From: Thiorhodovibrio winogradskyi
GTDB taxonomy: Bacteria; Pseudomonadota; Gammaproteobacteria; Chromatiales; Chromatiaceae
Length of the DNA: 64,000 bases
Reading direction: 5' to 3'
Assembly: GCF_036208045.1 (NCBI RefSeq)
Contig: NZ_CP121472.1
Coordinates: forward strand, 4,351,531-4,415,530
Positions 1 through 10,195 of this stretch are shown here, piece after piece. The notes under the pieces were generated by a model. The model had not been told where the DNA came from, did not search any database, and saw only the letters and a list, made by a program, of their open reading frames with translations. The translations under genes were made by a program, and so were the position numbers. Every line of letters begins with the position of its first letter. Within the stretch, counting starts at the first letter, position 1.

Positions 1-882
1 GGGTGCTCCTGCGGTGACTAGCCATGCTGCGCAGGTATGTCTTAGATCGTGGAAGTGGAAGTTATCGATCCCGGCATCACTGCATGCTTTTGCAAAGGCA
101 CCTCGGATGTCGTTTGCTCGACGTCCATCTGCAAACGCAAAAACCCAAGGTGCGTCAGGGCAGTGCTCGCTACGAAAGCTAGCTCGTCTGAGGATGGCCT
201 TATACGCAAGGCTGCTCAAGGGGATGCTGCGTCGTTTACCTGCCTTGGTATGTCGCGCTTCAAGATGAATAAGCCGCTCGCGAAGATCGACGCGCGACCA
301 CTCAAGTCCAAGTAGTTCTTCTTTTCGGCACCCTGTATAGAGAGCGGTTGTAAGAAGATCAGCTAGAAAAGGTACTCTTCGCGCGTGGCTGGCCGCTTTG
401 ATGAGTGCTTCTGCTTCGCTCTGTTGCAACCAGCGAATTCTGCCTTCAGGTTCGGACAGTTTGCGACCGGCGGTTGGGTTTGGCAATTGCCAATCCAGTT
501 CACGGTTACAGTAACCTATGGCCGAGGACAAAAGTGCCATTTCCCGGTTGATAGTCGAATTACTGATACCCTGAGCACGGCGAGCGTGGGCATACTGGGC
601 AAGATGCTGGTTGTTCAAGGAATGCATTAGGGTTCCACGGAAATGTTCGCGAAGAGCCTTTGCTCGATGTCGATCAGTTGCGGCGCTGCGTTTGCACTGA
701 GCTGTTTCGGTCAGGTATGTCAGGATCACCTCGTCGAAGGTTCTCTCGTGTGGAGCATCCCAGTGCTTTTCTTGGTGAACGGCAAGCTTCCATTTCACGA
801 AGATTGCCTCGGGTGCTGATGGACAGACGCGCTGCGGTGATGGTGGTCGGTTGCTTGGACATGAGGGTTCACTCCGATGCAC
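1..882 (-). CDS. Tyrosine recombinase (phage integrase), runs off left edge
   Basis: This is a phage-type tyrosine integrase read on the minus strand; its C-terminus with the catalytic tyrosine lies beyond position 1. The readable frame contains an N-terminal core-binding segment (around 560-720), then the catalytic domain with an ALYTGCRKEELLGLEW box (first Arg of the catalytic set) and HDLRHTCAAWLVTAG near position 20-50 (the H-x-L-R-H box). The start is uncertain: the frame is open back to a GTG at 882, the first in-frame ATG at 627 is too late, and an ATG at 862 in another frame begins a plausible N-terminus, so a small frameshift near 800 is possible. Together with the tRNA-Leu fragment at 15.9 kb it marks this stretch as an integrated island. 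Confidence 0.85.
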   Translation of the reverse strand, partial: MHRSEPSCPSNRPPSPQRVCPSAPEAIFVKWKLAVHQEKHWDAPHERTFDEVILTYLTETAQCKRSAATDRHRAKALREHFRGTLMHSLNNQHLAQYAHARRAQGISNSTINREMALLSSAIGYCNRELDWQLPNPTAGRKLSEPEGRIRWLQQSEAEALIKAASHARRVPFLADLLTTALYTGCRKEELLGLEWSRVDLRERLIHLEARHTKAGKRRSIPLSSLAYKAILRRASFRSEHCPDAPWVFAFADGRRANDIRGAFAKACSDAGIDNFHFHDLRHTCAAWLVTAGAP

Positions 883-926
883 CCAGCCAGACCGCTCGGT
901 GGCGGCTGGCGAGGGGTTTGGTTGAT

Positions 927-1427
927 TTAGAAGGGCGGGAAGTCGTCATCGAAGTCGACAGCGACTGGCTCACGGGGCGCGGGTCCGGCCTTGGTGGACT
1001 TCGCCGGCGCGCGCTTGCGGGTGCGTGCCGGCGGGGCAGTTGCATCGGTTGTCGGTGCGGGAACCGGTGCAGAGGTGGCGAGCGCATGCCCGTCGAGCAT
1101 CTGCATGACGCCGCGCTGATCGACGACGATCTCGGTGCTGTAGCGGATCTGACCTTCCTGCGTGGTCCATTGCCGGGTGCGCAGGCGGCCTTCGACATAG
1201 AGGCGCGAGCCTTTGCCGAGGTACTCACCGGCGATCTCGGCGACACGGCCGAACAGCACCACGCGATGCCATTCGGCGCGCTCCTTCAGCTCGCCGGTGG
1301 TGCGATCCGTCCAACGCTCGCTGGTAGCGAGGTTGAGGTTGGCCACCGCATCGCCGCTGGGCAACTGACGCAGATCGGGGTCTTGGCCGAGGTTGCCGAT
1401 CAGGATGACTTTGTTGATACCAGACAT
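927..1427 (-). CDS. ssb: Single-stranded DNA-binding protein
   Basis: SSB binds single-stranded DNA in replication and recombination. The 166-residue protein has the OB-fold (residues 1-110) starting [20 protein letters not shown], a proline/alanine/lysine-rich linker, and the acidic tail ending DFDDDFPPF that recruits partner enzymes. It sits between an integrase and a small island gene, so it is probably the island's own copy rather than the chromosomal one. The linker is rich in Pro, Ala and Lys, as is common in mobile-element SSBs. Confidence 0.95.
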   Translation of the reverse strand: MSGINKVILIGNLGQDPDLRQLPSGDAVANLNLATSERWTDRTTGELKERAEWHRVVLFGRVAEIAGEYLGKGSRLYVEGRLRTRQWTTQEGQIRYSTEIVVDQRGVMQMLDGHALATSAPVPAPTTDATAPPARTRKRAPAKSTKAGPAPREPVAVDFDDDFPPF

Positions 1428-1451
1428 GGTTGGATCTCCAGAAAGACGGGG

Positions 1452-1643
1452 TTAAAACGGAACCTGCTCGAGACTGACGAACCGGCCGTCGAAGAAACGG
1501 ACTTCATCGCCGAGAAAGCGGCTGAGGTCAGCCAGGGCGCGGCGATGCAGGCGGTTGAGGTGGCGATCGAGCCGGGCGCGCTTGGCCTCGGCGGCCATGA
1601 ACAGCGCATGGCTGATCGCCATGGCATTGGGAACTGACACCAT
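1452..1643 (-). CDS. Small hypothetical protein upstream of ssb
   Basis: This 63-residue protein (MVSVPNAMAISHAL...) ends 24 bases before the ssb start and shares its strand, so it is probably co-transcribed with ssb. It is predicted mostly helical and basic in the middle (RARLDRHLNRLHRR), with an aromatic C-terminus (VRFFDGRF). I do not recognise a family. A longer form starting at a GTG at 1688 is possible, but its extra residues are proline-rich and unconvincing. Confidence 0.5.
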   Translation of the reverse strand: MVSVPNAMAISHALFMAAEAKRARLDRHLNRLHRRALADLSRFLGDEVRFFDGRFVSLEQVPF

Positions 1644-1688
1644 GGGCCGCCCCGAAGGTTGAGGATGGATTGGACGCGAGGGCGACAC

Positions 1689-2294
1689 GCCCCTTCTCCC
1701 AGGGCGCGCCAGCGCATCTTTCGGCTATGCGAAAGGCAGCACAGCCGTTGTTGCGGTGGAGAGAGGCAGGTCAAGGGTACTGTGGCGGTGCGTCGGATTG
1801 GGGCTCAGTGCGCAGGAGAATGCACGGTGACGCAGACCGTCCCCTTCACCAGCGCCGCCAGGCGCGGACCGGTTCGGGACGGGTGAGCTGTGTCGCTAAA
1901 ACCAGCGCTGCTTGGTTGTCATGGGATGACGCGCGCTGAAACGCATTCGGCCCGCCAGGGGCTTGGGACTCCGGTGCTTGAACACGAAACCGAAATCCGA
2001 AGTGGGGGGTGGGGTTTCAGTTCCCGGGGATGGGGGATTTCGGGTGGGCGGGCAGCAAGGCTGTCTAAAGCTGTTATTGGAGATCTGCTACCACATGCAA
2101 AGTGATTTGGATCTCGCGTTTTAAACGGCCTGGTATAAAGGCCCCGGTTGAACAGCTTTGGGAAAGAAGCGAGCGCTTCTGTGTTATGGGATTAATCCAT
2201 CCCGGTCGGTTTGTTTTTATTCATCTCCACTTTGAGCGGGAGACGAATCACCGGCTCATGGGCGACGCAGGGCTACCGGGTTGCGAGCCGCAAC
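1689..2294. other. No supported gene
   Basis: Short open frames on both strands here have no recognisable protein features. A G-rich tract occurs around 2000-2050. I see nothing that can be assigned. Confidence 0.4.
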
Positions 2295-2480
2295 TTAGGC
2301 GACTTTGGCCATCATTTTTACCGGTCTTACGGGTTTTGCCGTCAAAGAAACGACAGGCCGCCCGGTTTTCCCTTGTTTTGCGCGGATATCCTGACAGATC
2401 GCGTGAAGGTCATAGCCAAACTGACCGGCGTATTCTTCGCGAGTTTTACGGATTTCCTCTACGATAGGGTCTTTCCACAT
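2295..2480 (-). CDS. Small partner protein of PIN toxin (likely antitoxin)
   Basis: This 61-residue protein starts MWKDPIVEEIRKTREEYAGQ and has a helical, charged N-terminus and a basic tail. Its start codon overlaps the stop of the PIN-domain gene (position 2480), an overlap typical of translational coupling in toxin-antitoxin operons. Small proteins beginning MWKDPIVEE are common beside PIN or other toxin genes in cyanobacteria and proteobacteria. The antitoxin role is inferred from position; here the putative toxin comes first. Confidence 0.6.
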   Translation of the reverse strand: MWKDPIVEEIRKTREEYAGQFGYDLHAICQDIRAKQGKTGRPVVSLTAKPVRPVKMMAKVA

Positions 2481-2953
2481 CAGTCATACCTCATTAATTC
2501 CTGCGGTGTGCAGATTGTCGGCGGTTCATAGCTGAATTCCCGGCAAACCGCCTCGACCTTGGGGCGCAAAACAGCATTTGCAATATGTGCGCAATTCCAG
2601 GTGAGTAAATAATCCATGCCGTTCAATGCGGCGACCGCAATGTGCAATGCGTCAATTTTTGCTTTCTCGGGCAAAGGCACCTTTTGGATGAGGGTCCCCG
2701 CAAAAATCTCGACATCTTCCGTGACATCAAGTTCGGGAATATTCTTCAGTTGCTCAAGTCTTTTTTGTGCCGCCGCCTGGTCTCCGGCGCCAGCTTCCAG
2801 AATAACCAGTGCCGATGTATACAAGTCAAACCGGTCGCGATCATCCCACCTTTCCGCGGTCATTTCCTGATTTCCCGCCACAATCAAGTCACGACTGCGT
2901 CTGGCGCACAAGTAACTTGGAATACTGGTTTCAATGCAAACCTTCGGTTTCAA
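2480..2953 (-). CDS. PIN-domain protein, VapC-like toxin
   Basis: PIN-domain toxins are Mg-dependent endoribonucleases. This 157-residue protein opens with MKPKVCIETSIPSYL, where E replaces the usual first Asp of PIN domains, as in the COG5573-type subgroup. It has a central helical region and the acidic cluster AKIDALHIAVAALNGMDYLLTWNC, where D, H and the TWN motif match the second half of the active site. It precedes and overlaps the 61-residue partner. The length is normal for the family. Whether it is toxic is inferred. Confidence 0.8.
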   Translation of the reverse strand: MKPKVCIETSIPSYLCARRSRDLIVAGNQEMTAERWDDRDRFDLYTSALVILEAGAGDQAAAQKRLEQLKNIPELDVTEDVEIFAGTLIQKVPLPEKAKIDALHIAVAALNGMDYLLTWNCAHIANAVLRPKVEAVCREFSYEPPTICTPQELMRYD

Positions 2954-3721
2954 TGCCCATACCCTTCAATGAGAATGATCTCTTGCAACATGACAATTCT
3001 ATAGAGATGCTGATATGCAGCCCCGGGAAATACCTTCGGGAGAAGAAGTACCTTATTCGCGTTGATACCTTTTCACGTTGTGAGAACTGAAGGGCCAATG
3101 TCAGTTTGGCAAGGTCAAATTGACGGATTTTCTAAGCAATTCGACCCAGGCCCCATTTCGCCCAGCCGGTCTCCAACTGAGGTCAAGCGCATCGGCCTTG
3201 AGCATCGGCGCTGCCGATCTCGGCTTTCTTGAAGCTTAATGTGCTAATCTTGTCTCAGTCCTTGCGGCAAAATCCCGCTGCGGTCGCCGCCAGCACCAAC
3301 CCTGGTGATCCATTCCTGACTGGGTGAGAGTTTCGTTCGCTGAGGCGCGGGCCAGCGACGCAAGGAACATCGGCGCGTCAGGCGACGCCGAGCTTTAACC
3401 GCAGCCTTGTTTGCTCGCCTTGTTCCGCCTTCGTTATCTTGCAATGGCGCGCCACTCTTATCAGGCGTCTTCATCGGCATTGGATTCACCCCTGCTTTGA
3501 TCCAAAAAAAACCTTGGTCGATCAATTCTCGCCGCGATAGCCGCCCTGACGGTCAATACGGCAGGGTGTCCAGCGTCCGGACTGGACGGGATGCAACGGT
3601 CGAGATGCGAGCCGACCGGACCAGGGCCGCGGGGTTTTTCGGGTATACCCCATTGACCACGGCGCGAGTGTGTCGGTCGTATTGGATTGGCAGATTTGCA
3701 GCGGTCAGCAACCAGCCCCGC
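2954..3721. other. Intergenic stretch with no convincing gene
   Basis: The part next to 2953 should hold the promoter of the PIN operon. The rest has only short open frames: a basic 93-codon minus frame at 3244-3525 and out-of-frame shadows. I see no conserved domain, repeat or RNA signature. Confidence 0.4.
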
Positions 3722-4744
3722 TCAGTTCTTCCGTTCGGCAACGTCCAGCGGACATTCGGCATAGCGGACCATGACGCCCGGCGCGGTCTCGCCTTCCTGA
3801 TAATCACGCTGAACTACCTCCGCCAGATGCCGACCGGCGGCATGACAAAGCGCCCGATGCGATTCTTGCAGCAGGAAAAACCGATTCTGTTCGCTCCTTG
3901 GCGGCACGACGCAGCCATGATGACCAAGCCAAAAACCGCGTTGGATAAAATCAACCCAGCGATGGAAGGCGCGCCAGGCTTCCCAGCGCGTGAAATAGCG
4001 GGGAGGCCAGGAGAGAGGCCGCGGCACCGCGCCATTGACCCGTATCAAATCATGTCCATCGTCAACCTCGAAAAAGCCAAATTCGATTAGCGTCCCGGCC
4101 GACCACAGCGGCGATGGATCCGGGAGGTTGTCGAGATCGAGATCCAATAAGCGTTCCAGCGCCATCCCGCCGATACTGGGTTCCAACTCATCAACTTGAA
4201 ATGGCGCCAGATGCGAATACTCGCGTTGCAGCGCTTCGACGCCATAGGTCTCCGACATCGCCTCAATGGGCACCGGATTGATTGCGCGCTCGCGCAACTC
4301 GCAAACCAACGCGCGCAGTTCAGCTTCATACTGACATCGCTCAAAGGTCAGGCGAATAAAACCATCCTTGTCGTTCAACGAGTCGTCCAGGGCTGGTGCA
4401 AGTCCTTTGAGATCGACTTCCCAGACAATTTGCTGTCGGTATGGATGGCTGACGAAAATCGGGGCTTCCAGTCCGGCGTCGTCCGCGATCCCGCAGGTAG
4501 ATGTCAAGATCCAGTGCGCGCCCGGTCGCTCCAGCGAATCAAGCAAACTGAAGCTGTCACAGACGATGTCGCGCGCGAAGAGTTCGGGATGGCACAGCGG
4601 AAAAATTAGCGTCGCTTGCAGGATCACATAAGGCGGATCGGCAAAACATATCCAGGCATAGCGCGCTTGCCATCCCAGACGGGCGGGCAAGTCCAGTAAC
4701 GGCGTGGCCGCTGGTCGGTCATCGCTCGGATGAGATGTCTGCAT
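3722..4744 (-). CDS. Hypothetical protein, last gene of the restriction operon
   Basis: This 340-residue protein is acidic and rich in aromatic residues (WICFADPPYVILQATLIFP, RYFTRWEAWRAFHRWVDF). I do not recognise a domain and see no signal peptide or membrane segment. I start it at MQTSHPSDDRP (4744) because the frame upstream is low-complexity and overlaps the preceding small gene. It follows res and a 68-residue gene on the same strand, so it may be carried with the restriction system. Confidence 0.65.
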   Translation of the reverse strand: MQTSHPSDDRPAATPLLDLPARLGWQARYAWICFADPPYVILQATLIFPLCHPELFARDIVCDSFSLLDSLERPGAHWILTSTCGIADDAGLEAPIFVSHPYRQQIVWEVDLKGLAPALDDSLNDKDGFIRLTFERCQYEAELRALVCELRERAINPVPIEAMSETYGVEALQREYSHLAPFQVDELEPSIGGMALERLLDLDLDNLPDPSPLWSAGTLIEFGFFEVDDGHDLIRVNGAVPRPLSWPPRYFTRWEAWRAFHRWVDFIQRGFWLGHHGCVVPPRSEQNRFFLLQESHRALCHAAGRHLAEVVQRDYQEGETAPGVMVRYAECPLDVAERKN

Positions 4745-4805
4745 CGTCAGCGCCTCACTCAAGCCCCGAGCATGGCTTCGCGACACGGCCGCGGACGACG
4801 GGAGA

Positions 4806-5012
4806 TCAGGACTCGCTCTCCTGTCCCGTCGATTCTTCGGCAATCGGAAACTTCCGCCGCATTTCGGCGACCTCGACGCCGAAGTGAAAGGCGGCTGTGT
4901 TGAGGATGGCCTTGGCGTGGGGGTCGTTCATTTCCCGCGCTCGTGCATGAAGCCAGGTAATAGCCACGCGCAGACCGTCGTGATACCCGCGTCGATAGTC
5001 GTTGGCTTTCAT
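4806..5012 (-). CDS. Small hypothetical protein downstream of res
   Basis: This 68-residue protein begins MKANDYRRGYHDGLRVAITW and has a helical, charged composition ending ESTGQESES. It starts 35 bases after the end of the restriction subunit gene, on the same strand, and is followed by the 340-residue gene. No family is recognised. The spacing suggests one operon with mod and res. Confidence 0.6.
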   Translation of the reverse strand: MKANDYRRGYHDGLRVAITWLHARAREMNDPHAKAILNTAAFHFGVEVAEMRRKFPIAEESTGQESES

Positions 5013-5047
5013 CGTGATGCCTGGTTACCACCTAATCAACACCCGTA

Positions 5048-7585
5048 TCAGTTACCTATAACGCAGCACGTTTCAAACACCGCATCCAACTGCGGATTGG
5101 ATGTCACTAGCAGGATCTTGTTGATGATACTGGTATCGTTCAGTTCAAGCCGGTGAAAATGCCCGCTGCTGTCTTTGCGCAGGAGTTCAATCCTTCCAAA
5201 CAAGTGCCCGTGCTCTTCGGCAAAGCGTGCGAGGCCGATGGCTTTCTCGAAGTTATCGCCTCGGCTGGGGTCGTGGGGTTCGAGGATGTCGAAGAGGTAG
5301 CCGGATACGGTGCCGTCGGCGGCGGTCTGCTGCCGCACGATGACGAGGTCGGGGAACATGGGGCGAATCTCGCCGCCGGTTTGGTAGGGGATTTCCAGTG
5401 ACCAGGACTTGCGGTCGAGGTTGCGCAGCCAGGCCACGACCTCGGGCTTGGTGAGTTCGAGTTCGAGGAGGTCGTGTTCCCAGGTGCCGAGGTCGGCGCG
5501 AAACTGGCCGTCTTCCTCCAGGTACAGGTGTTTGTCGTAAGCGGGTGCCTTGTCGCTGCGACGAAAGGGAATAGACTCGTCTAAACACCAAGGTTCTGGT
5601 TTGGGTTTTGCCGTTGCTCTGCGCAGCTTGTTGTAACGCTGTCGTTCTCGTTCAGGCAGCTTGCCGATGGCCTGCTTGTGCTGATCATAGAGGGCATTGA
5701 AGGCGCTTTCGGCCTTGGCTTCCAGATCGGCGATGCACTGCGGTTGTCGGCTCAGCACAATGGCTTCGACTTTCACCTCCAGGGCATCGCGCTCGGCGTG
5801 GGCTTGCCAATAGGCTTGATGCAGGGCATTGCTGAACGTGCGGCCGGCCTCGGCGAATTGGCGTTCAATGTCGGCCTCGGATGCATCCAACTCGTAGTCA
5901 CGCACGGGTGTGGTGAGGCCGCTGCCGAGCATCTCCGGGTTGTCTGGATCAGCCTCGGCGGTGATGGTGGTGACCTTGACCCGGGTGATGGCCGCTTCGG
6001 CCTTGGCGTAGCGGCCGTCGGCTTTGAGCTGGTCGATCTCCTGCTCCATCCAAGCGATCATTTGCTGCTTGGCCTGCTTCCAAGCCGATGGCTCGATGTC
6101 GTCGATGTTCAAGCGCCGGGCTAAATCGACATAGCGGCGGATCGGACTTTGGGCGCGCACCGCATTGACGCGATAGGTCATGAGCGCTGCGTTGGCGGCG
6201 AAGATGGCTTCGGTCCCTGGCCGACGGGTCAGGATCACCAGCTCGCGGCTGGACCCTGTCTCTGCCGGGGGTGTTTCCTCGACGTTATTCAGATCCGCGA
6301 TCACGGCCTTGACGGCCTCTGCATCGAAGTGCGGCAGAAACAAATGCACGTCGTTCAGCGCGGCATCGCGCTCGATGCGCCGGGCCAACGGGGTGCGTAC
6401 CATGCGCCCGAGCAGTTGGGCGATGTAAGTGTGATCCTCGGCGCGCCGGAAGGACATCATCACCTCGGCGCGCGGGCAGTCCCAGCCGGTCGATAGGCTG
6501 GTCTTGAAGAACACCACGCCGATGTCTTTGTTCTCGTCGATGCGCGAGGCATCCACCCGGCGGATATTGTGATCACCAATCGCCAGGTCGCCGCAGTCGT
6601 GCAGCGCATGCACGGCCTCGCCTTCGCGCAGGCGCACACCGGTGGCGCGCTCGATGGCGGCGATGGCGGCGGCGAGATCGGTGCGCGAGGTCTGGGTGTC
6701 GGTGCCGTTTTCAATCTGCACGACCAGCACTGGCCAGACGCGCTGCGGTTCGTTCTCAGCCGTGCAGTAGGCATCCCAGGCGTGGCGCATCTGCTGCCAG
6801 GTGCGGGCGGCCTCCTCAAGCAAGGTCATTTCCGCCTCACCCGCCGCGTCTGGGTGGTGAATCGGCACGCGATCCTTCAGTAAGCCCGAAGCCCGTACCT
6901 CAGCGACTGGCACCGTGACTTTGTGCTGGGTGTGGGGCGCCTGTTCCAGCAGATCGACGAAGCGCTTGGGGGTGGCCGAGATGCCGATGACCAGCGGCAT
7001 CGGGATCAGGCCGCTGGCGGGATGGCCGAGCAGAAAACGCTGCACCAAGGTGCGGGCTTCCTTGAGATTGCGCGCGCTGGTCATGCCGCGATGGGCTTCG
7101 TCGATAACCAGGTAGAAGCGCTCCGGGGCCAAGCGGGCGGTGTTGGTGAAGGTGCTCCAAATCGGGTAAGCCCGCCCATCGCCCTGGCGGGTCAGGCGCT
7201 TGTCGTTGCCGAGCTTTTGAATGTTGATGAAGTGAATCACCCCCGGCTCCAAGCGCTCGCGGTCGAAATCGGCGTCGATGGTCAGCAGGCGCTGCTCGCC
7301 GATGCGATCCGACACCTGATTGATGCGCCGATGCGTCTGCTCGTTCAGCTCGGGCATGTCGGACAGCCAGAGGATGGAGGCATCGGGCTGGGCCTCCAGG
7401 CCCAGGGCGCCGAAGAGAATGTCCTCGAACAGCGCGGCCATCATCACCGTCTTGCCGCTGCCGGTCGGGGCGGAGAAAGAAATCGCCTGCGGGTAGTCCG
7501 GGCTGGCCAGTTCGCGTGCCTGTTTGACGCGGATGCGCAACTGCTCGAGCGCGGCCTCCTGGAAATCGAACAGCTCGAATTTCAT
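5048..7585 (-). CDS. Type III restriction enzyme, Res subunit (DEAD/DEAH helicase-nuclease)
   Basis: Res is the ATP-dependent translocase and nuclease subunit of a type III restriction system and works in complex with Mod. The 845-residue protein shows the Walker A motif APTGSGKT (residues 39-46), the Walker B motif LVIDEAH followed by RGMTSARN, a TAT-like box GISATPKRF, and motif VI QLLGRMVRTP. The C-terminal 250 residues contain an acidic FPDLVIV segment, probably part of the PD-(D/E)XK nuclease. Its ATG overlaps the stop of the methyltransferase gene by 4 bases, indicating coupling. It looks intact although its partner mod is interrupted. Confidence 0.93.
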   Translation of the reverse strand: MKFELFDFQEAALEQLRIRVKQARELASPDYPQAISFSAPTGSGKTVMMAALFEDILFGALGLEAQPDASILWLSDMPELNEQTHRRINQVSDRIGEQRLLTIDADFDRERLEPGVIHFINIQKLGNDKRLTRQGDGRAYPIWSTFTNTARLAPERFYLVIDEAHRGMTSARNLKEARTLVQRFLLGHPASGLIPMPLVIGISATPKRFVDLLEQAPHTQHKVTVPVAEVRASGLLKDRVPIHHPDAAGEAEMTLLEEAARTWQQMRHAWDAYCTAENEPQRVWPVLVVQIENGTDTQTSRTDLAAAIAAIERATGVRLREGEAVHALHDCGDLAIGDHNIRRVDASRIDENKDIGVVFFKTSLSTGWDCPRAEVMMSFRRAEDHTYIAQLLGRMVRTPLARRIERDAALNDVHLFLPHFDAEAVKAVIADLNNVEETPPAETGSSRELVILTRRPGTEAIFAANAALMTYRVNAVRAQSPIRRYVDLARRLNIDDIEPSAWKQAKQQMIAWMEQEIDQLKADGRYAKAEAAITRVKVTTITAEADPDNPEMLGSGLTTPVRDYELDASEADIERQFAEAGRTFSNALHQAYWQAHAERDALEVKVEAIVLSRQPQCIADLEAKAESAFNALYDQHKQAIGKLPERERQRYNKLRRATAKPKPEPWCLDESIPFRRSDKAPAYDKHLYLEEDGQFRADLGTWEHDLLELELTKPEVVAWLRNLDRKSWSLEIPYQTGGEIRPMFPDLVIVRQQTAADGTVSGYLFDILEPHDPSRGDNFEKAIGLARFAEEHGHLFGRIELLRKDSSGHFHRLELNDTSIINKILLVTSNPQLDAVFETCCVIGN

Positions 7586-9231
7586 GCGCCGGCCTCCCGT
7601 CGCGCCGCCTGCGCGGGGTCGATATTGATCAAAAAGTTCTCCAGATAATCCCGATAGAGCTGGACGGTTTCCAGTTCGGGATTGGTGCGCGCTAGGCGGG
7701 CGCGTGCCTCGGCGGATAATTCCTGGAACGCCTCCTCGGCATCGGTGACGATGAACAGCAGGCGCAACTGGGTGCGCCCAGCGAGGGCCTGCAACAGCGG
7801 CTGCATGGCACCTTCATCGAGCAGCACCGCGAAAGGATTGGCCGCCGGTGCGAAGAAGGCGGGCTCGGGCTGATCGGTCGGCAACGCGGGGCGCGGGCCG
7901 ATGGCTCCGGCTTTCAGCCAGAGCAAGGGCAGGATTTCGTGAAAGGCGCGCTTGAGTGCGACGCGATGTTGGTCGAGAAAATCCAGGCGGAAATAGGCCA
8001 GATTGGCGGCGAAGCCGTCGGCGAGCGGGCGCTTTTCTTCCTCGGTCAAGCGCAAGGGGCCGAGCAGGTTGTGCACCTCGGCTTTGATCTGGTCGAAGAC
8101 CTTCTTGGTGGTGGCCACGACATAGAGGTCCGTGATCTGCTCTTGTCCCGCCAGCGCATCGAGCCAGTCAGCGGCCGCCGTCTCATCGAACAGCACACTG
8201 GTGGTATGTTCCTCCGAGACGATGAAGGCGTCGTCCTCGGTCGCGAGCTTTTGCGGCAGGCCAGGCAGGAGCGCGACCAGTTGCTTTTTGCGCGCAGCGG
8301 TGGTGAGCGCGGCGGGGTCGACAAAGCCAATATGGACGATGCGGCGCGGTCGCTCGCGTTCCGCCGTGCCGCCGGTCAGATAGTCACCGTGCAGTGGGGT
8401 GCCATCGTCGCGCTGCCCGCGAATGGTGAACTTGCTGCGCGGCCAGGTGACCGAGCGGCAGATGCCCTCGGCTTCCCAGGCATCATCCCCTGGTTGCAGT
8501 CCGCGAGCGCGCATGGCTTCGGTCTCGTCACCAGAGACTTCATTGTTGGTGACCAGGATACAGCGGCGCTGACCGCCGTCCGTGGCGTTGAGAAGATTGA
8601 CGGCGTTTAGAGTGGTGCCGCTGCCGGCGAAGAAGTCGAGGACTAAGGCCCCCTTTCGATCACCGATAGCAGCTTCGATGCAATCCTTTGTCGAATAAAC
8701 CGATTTTGGGAAAGAAAACTTGCTCCGCGAGCCAAGTGCGGATTCAAGAAGTTTAGAACCACCACTGCCCCCGGCAGTATGTCGACCTCTAAACCATATT
8801 GTACGCGCAACATACCGCTTAGGTGTCCGTCGTTCTAATCGCGCTTCTTTCCTGTCCCCATAACCGAGAACGATGGTTTCGCCTTCGTCAATAGCATTAA
8901 CTGTGCCTTCTAGCAAATATCTTATGGTCCAAGTACCGCGCGAATTATCTCGTGAAGAAACATAAGCGAAACCTCTGCTTGCTAGATACTTCAGCCTATT
9001 TCGATCTACTCGCCATATACCCAATCTCCCATCATTTCGTACAGGCCAAGCTAGTAAGTTACCGTTTTTCTCAAGCTCTCGATTGCGCTCCTCCTGGACA
9101 TCTAATGTCTCGTCGTCATGAAAGACCATTGGTAGTCCAACATCGATGATTTGGGTTCCGGATGAGTCAATAACAACTGGATAACATAAATTGGTACGAT
9201 GCTTCCGGTACCATGATGTACCGCCTCTCAT
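7582..9231 (-). pseudogene. Type III DNA methyltransferase (Mod), C-terminal part after an in-frame stop
   Basis: This open part of mod (549 codons from the ATG at 9231) carries the SAM-binding motif LVLDFFAGSGTTLNAVN. In beta-class N-methyltransferases that motif comes after the catalytic DPPY box, which lies in the upstream piece. The two pieces are in the same frame: reading through 9240-9229 gives RW-stop-ALMRGG, so a single TAA is the only interruption. The MRGGTSWYRK... start is internal to the conserved family region, so it is unlikely to be a true start. Without readthrough the enzyme would be split into two chains. Confidence 0.8.
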
Positions 9232-9237
9232 TAAAGC

Positions 9238-10107
9238 TTACCAACGTATATGAGACGAGCGTTTTTCCGACTGCGGCAGCAACATATCATCTGCCACGAA
9301 GCAAGGCTCGGTATCCGAAAGAAAGCAGAAAATAGCGTATTCCTCAACGCGTGATAATCCTTCTCCCGAAGACCCGCTAGGGTTGATGCAAATAGATACC
9401 AGTTGACGATTGCTATCAGGAAATATATCAGCCAAAAGCATACCGAGATGGTGAAGCTCATTTCGATCAATTGTGGCGATCAATACACCTCGTCGTTGAT
9501 TCAAGAGTATTCTTGCCAACCGCAACCGCTTCTCCATAAAGGACAACCACTTGGAATGTCGCCAGGCGTCATTCCCATCAACATAATCGTTGTTGTACTT
9601 CCAATCCCGCGCTCCGGTGTTATAGGGCGGATCGATATAGATGCAGTCCACCTGCCCGGCATAGAGATAGCCCAGCAATTGCAATGCATGGTAATTGTCG
9701 GCCTCGATCAGACAATGCCAGGGCGCATCGGCCGGACCGTTCTGGACTTGATCCATGGGAGTCAGCGCGGGGAAAATCGGCTCGCCGAACTGCCGCACCA
9801 CGATCAGATCCGCCAGCGGCCAGTCAAAGCGCGCGCCGGCATCGGCGGTTCCCTCCGGTCGCACACACTCAGCCACCCCGTCGCGCACCCGGCGCACCCG
9901 CCAGCGGTCAGTCAGCGACGCGCCTTTCTTTGCGACTAGATCACCGCGCCTGGGCGTGACCTTGGGCAGCGGGACCAACTCCGGTAAATGACGGTCGAAC
10001 ACCAGGCCAAACTGGCGCGTCTTGCGCACCTCCGCCCACTCGCGCTTGAGCTGCTCACGCACGCGCGGCTCGGAGACTTGGGCAATCAGATCATCAAGCG
10101 AGGCCAA
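9238..10107 (-). pseudogene. Type III DNA methyltransferase (Mod), N-terminal part with catalytic DPPY
   Basis: This 289-codon frame begins MASLDDLIAQVSEPRVREQL and holds the catalytic motif CIYIDPPYNTG (DPPY at residues 159-162), where the target adenine is methylated. It stops at a TAA (9240-9238) six bases before the ATG of the downstream part, in the same frame. The next residues match the continuous family sequence, so a CAA or GAA changed to TAA is the simplest explanation. A gap of 88 bases separates it from the upstream RelE-type toxin gene. Confidence 0.82.
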
Positions 10108-10195
10108 TGGTGACTCCTTGGCGAGGGGCTATTCAGGGAAAGGGTGCAAGGGACGAATGGCGGCCGATCACGCCAGCCTGATCCGTGACGGATCG

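Noticed and set aside
3244-3525. A 93-codon basic protein on the minus strand
   Set aside because: Composition is Arg-rich without domain features, no ribosome-binding site is seen and it has no operon context.
5678-7648. Long plus-strand open frames opposite the type III res gene
   Set aside because: They are antisense shadows of a clearly conserved helicase gene in GC-rich DNA.
9403-9991. Plus-strand ORFs opposite mod
   Set aside because: They are shadows of the methyltransferase N-terminal part, which carries the DPPY motif.
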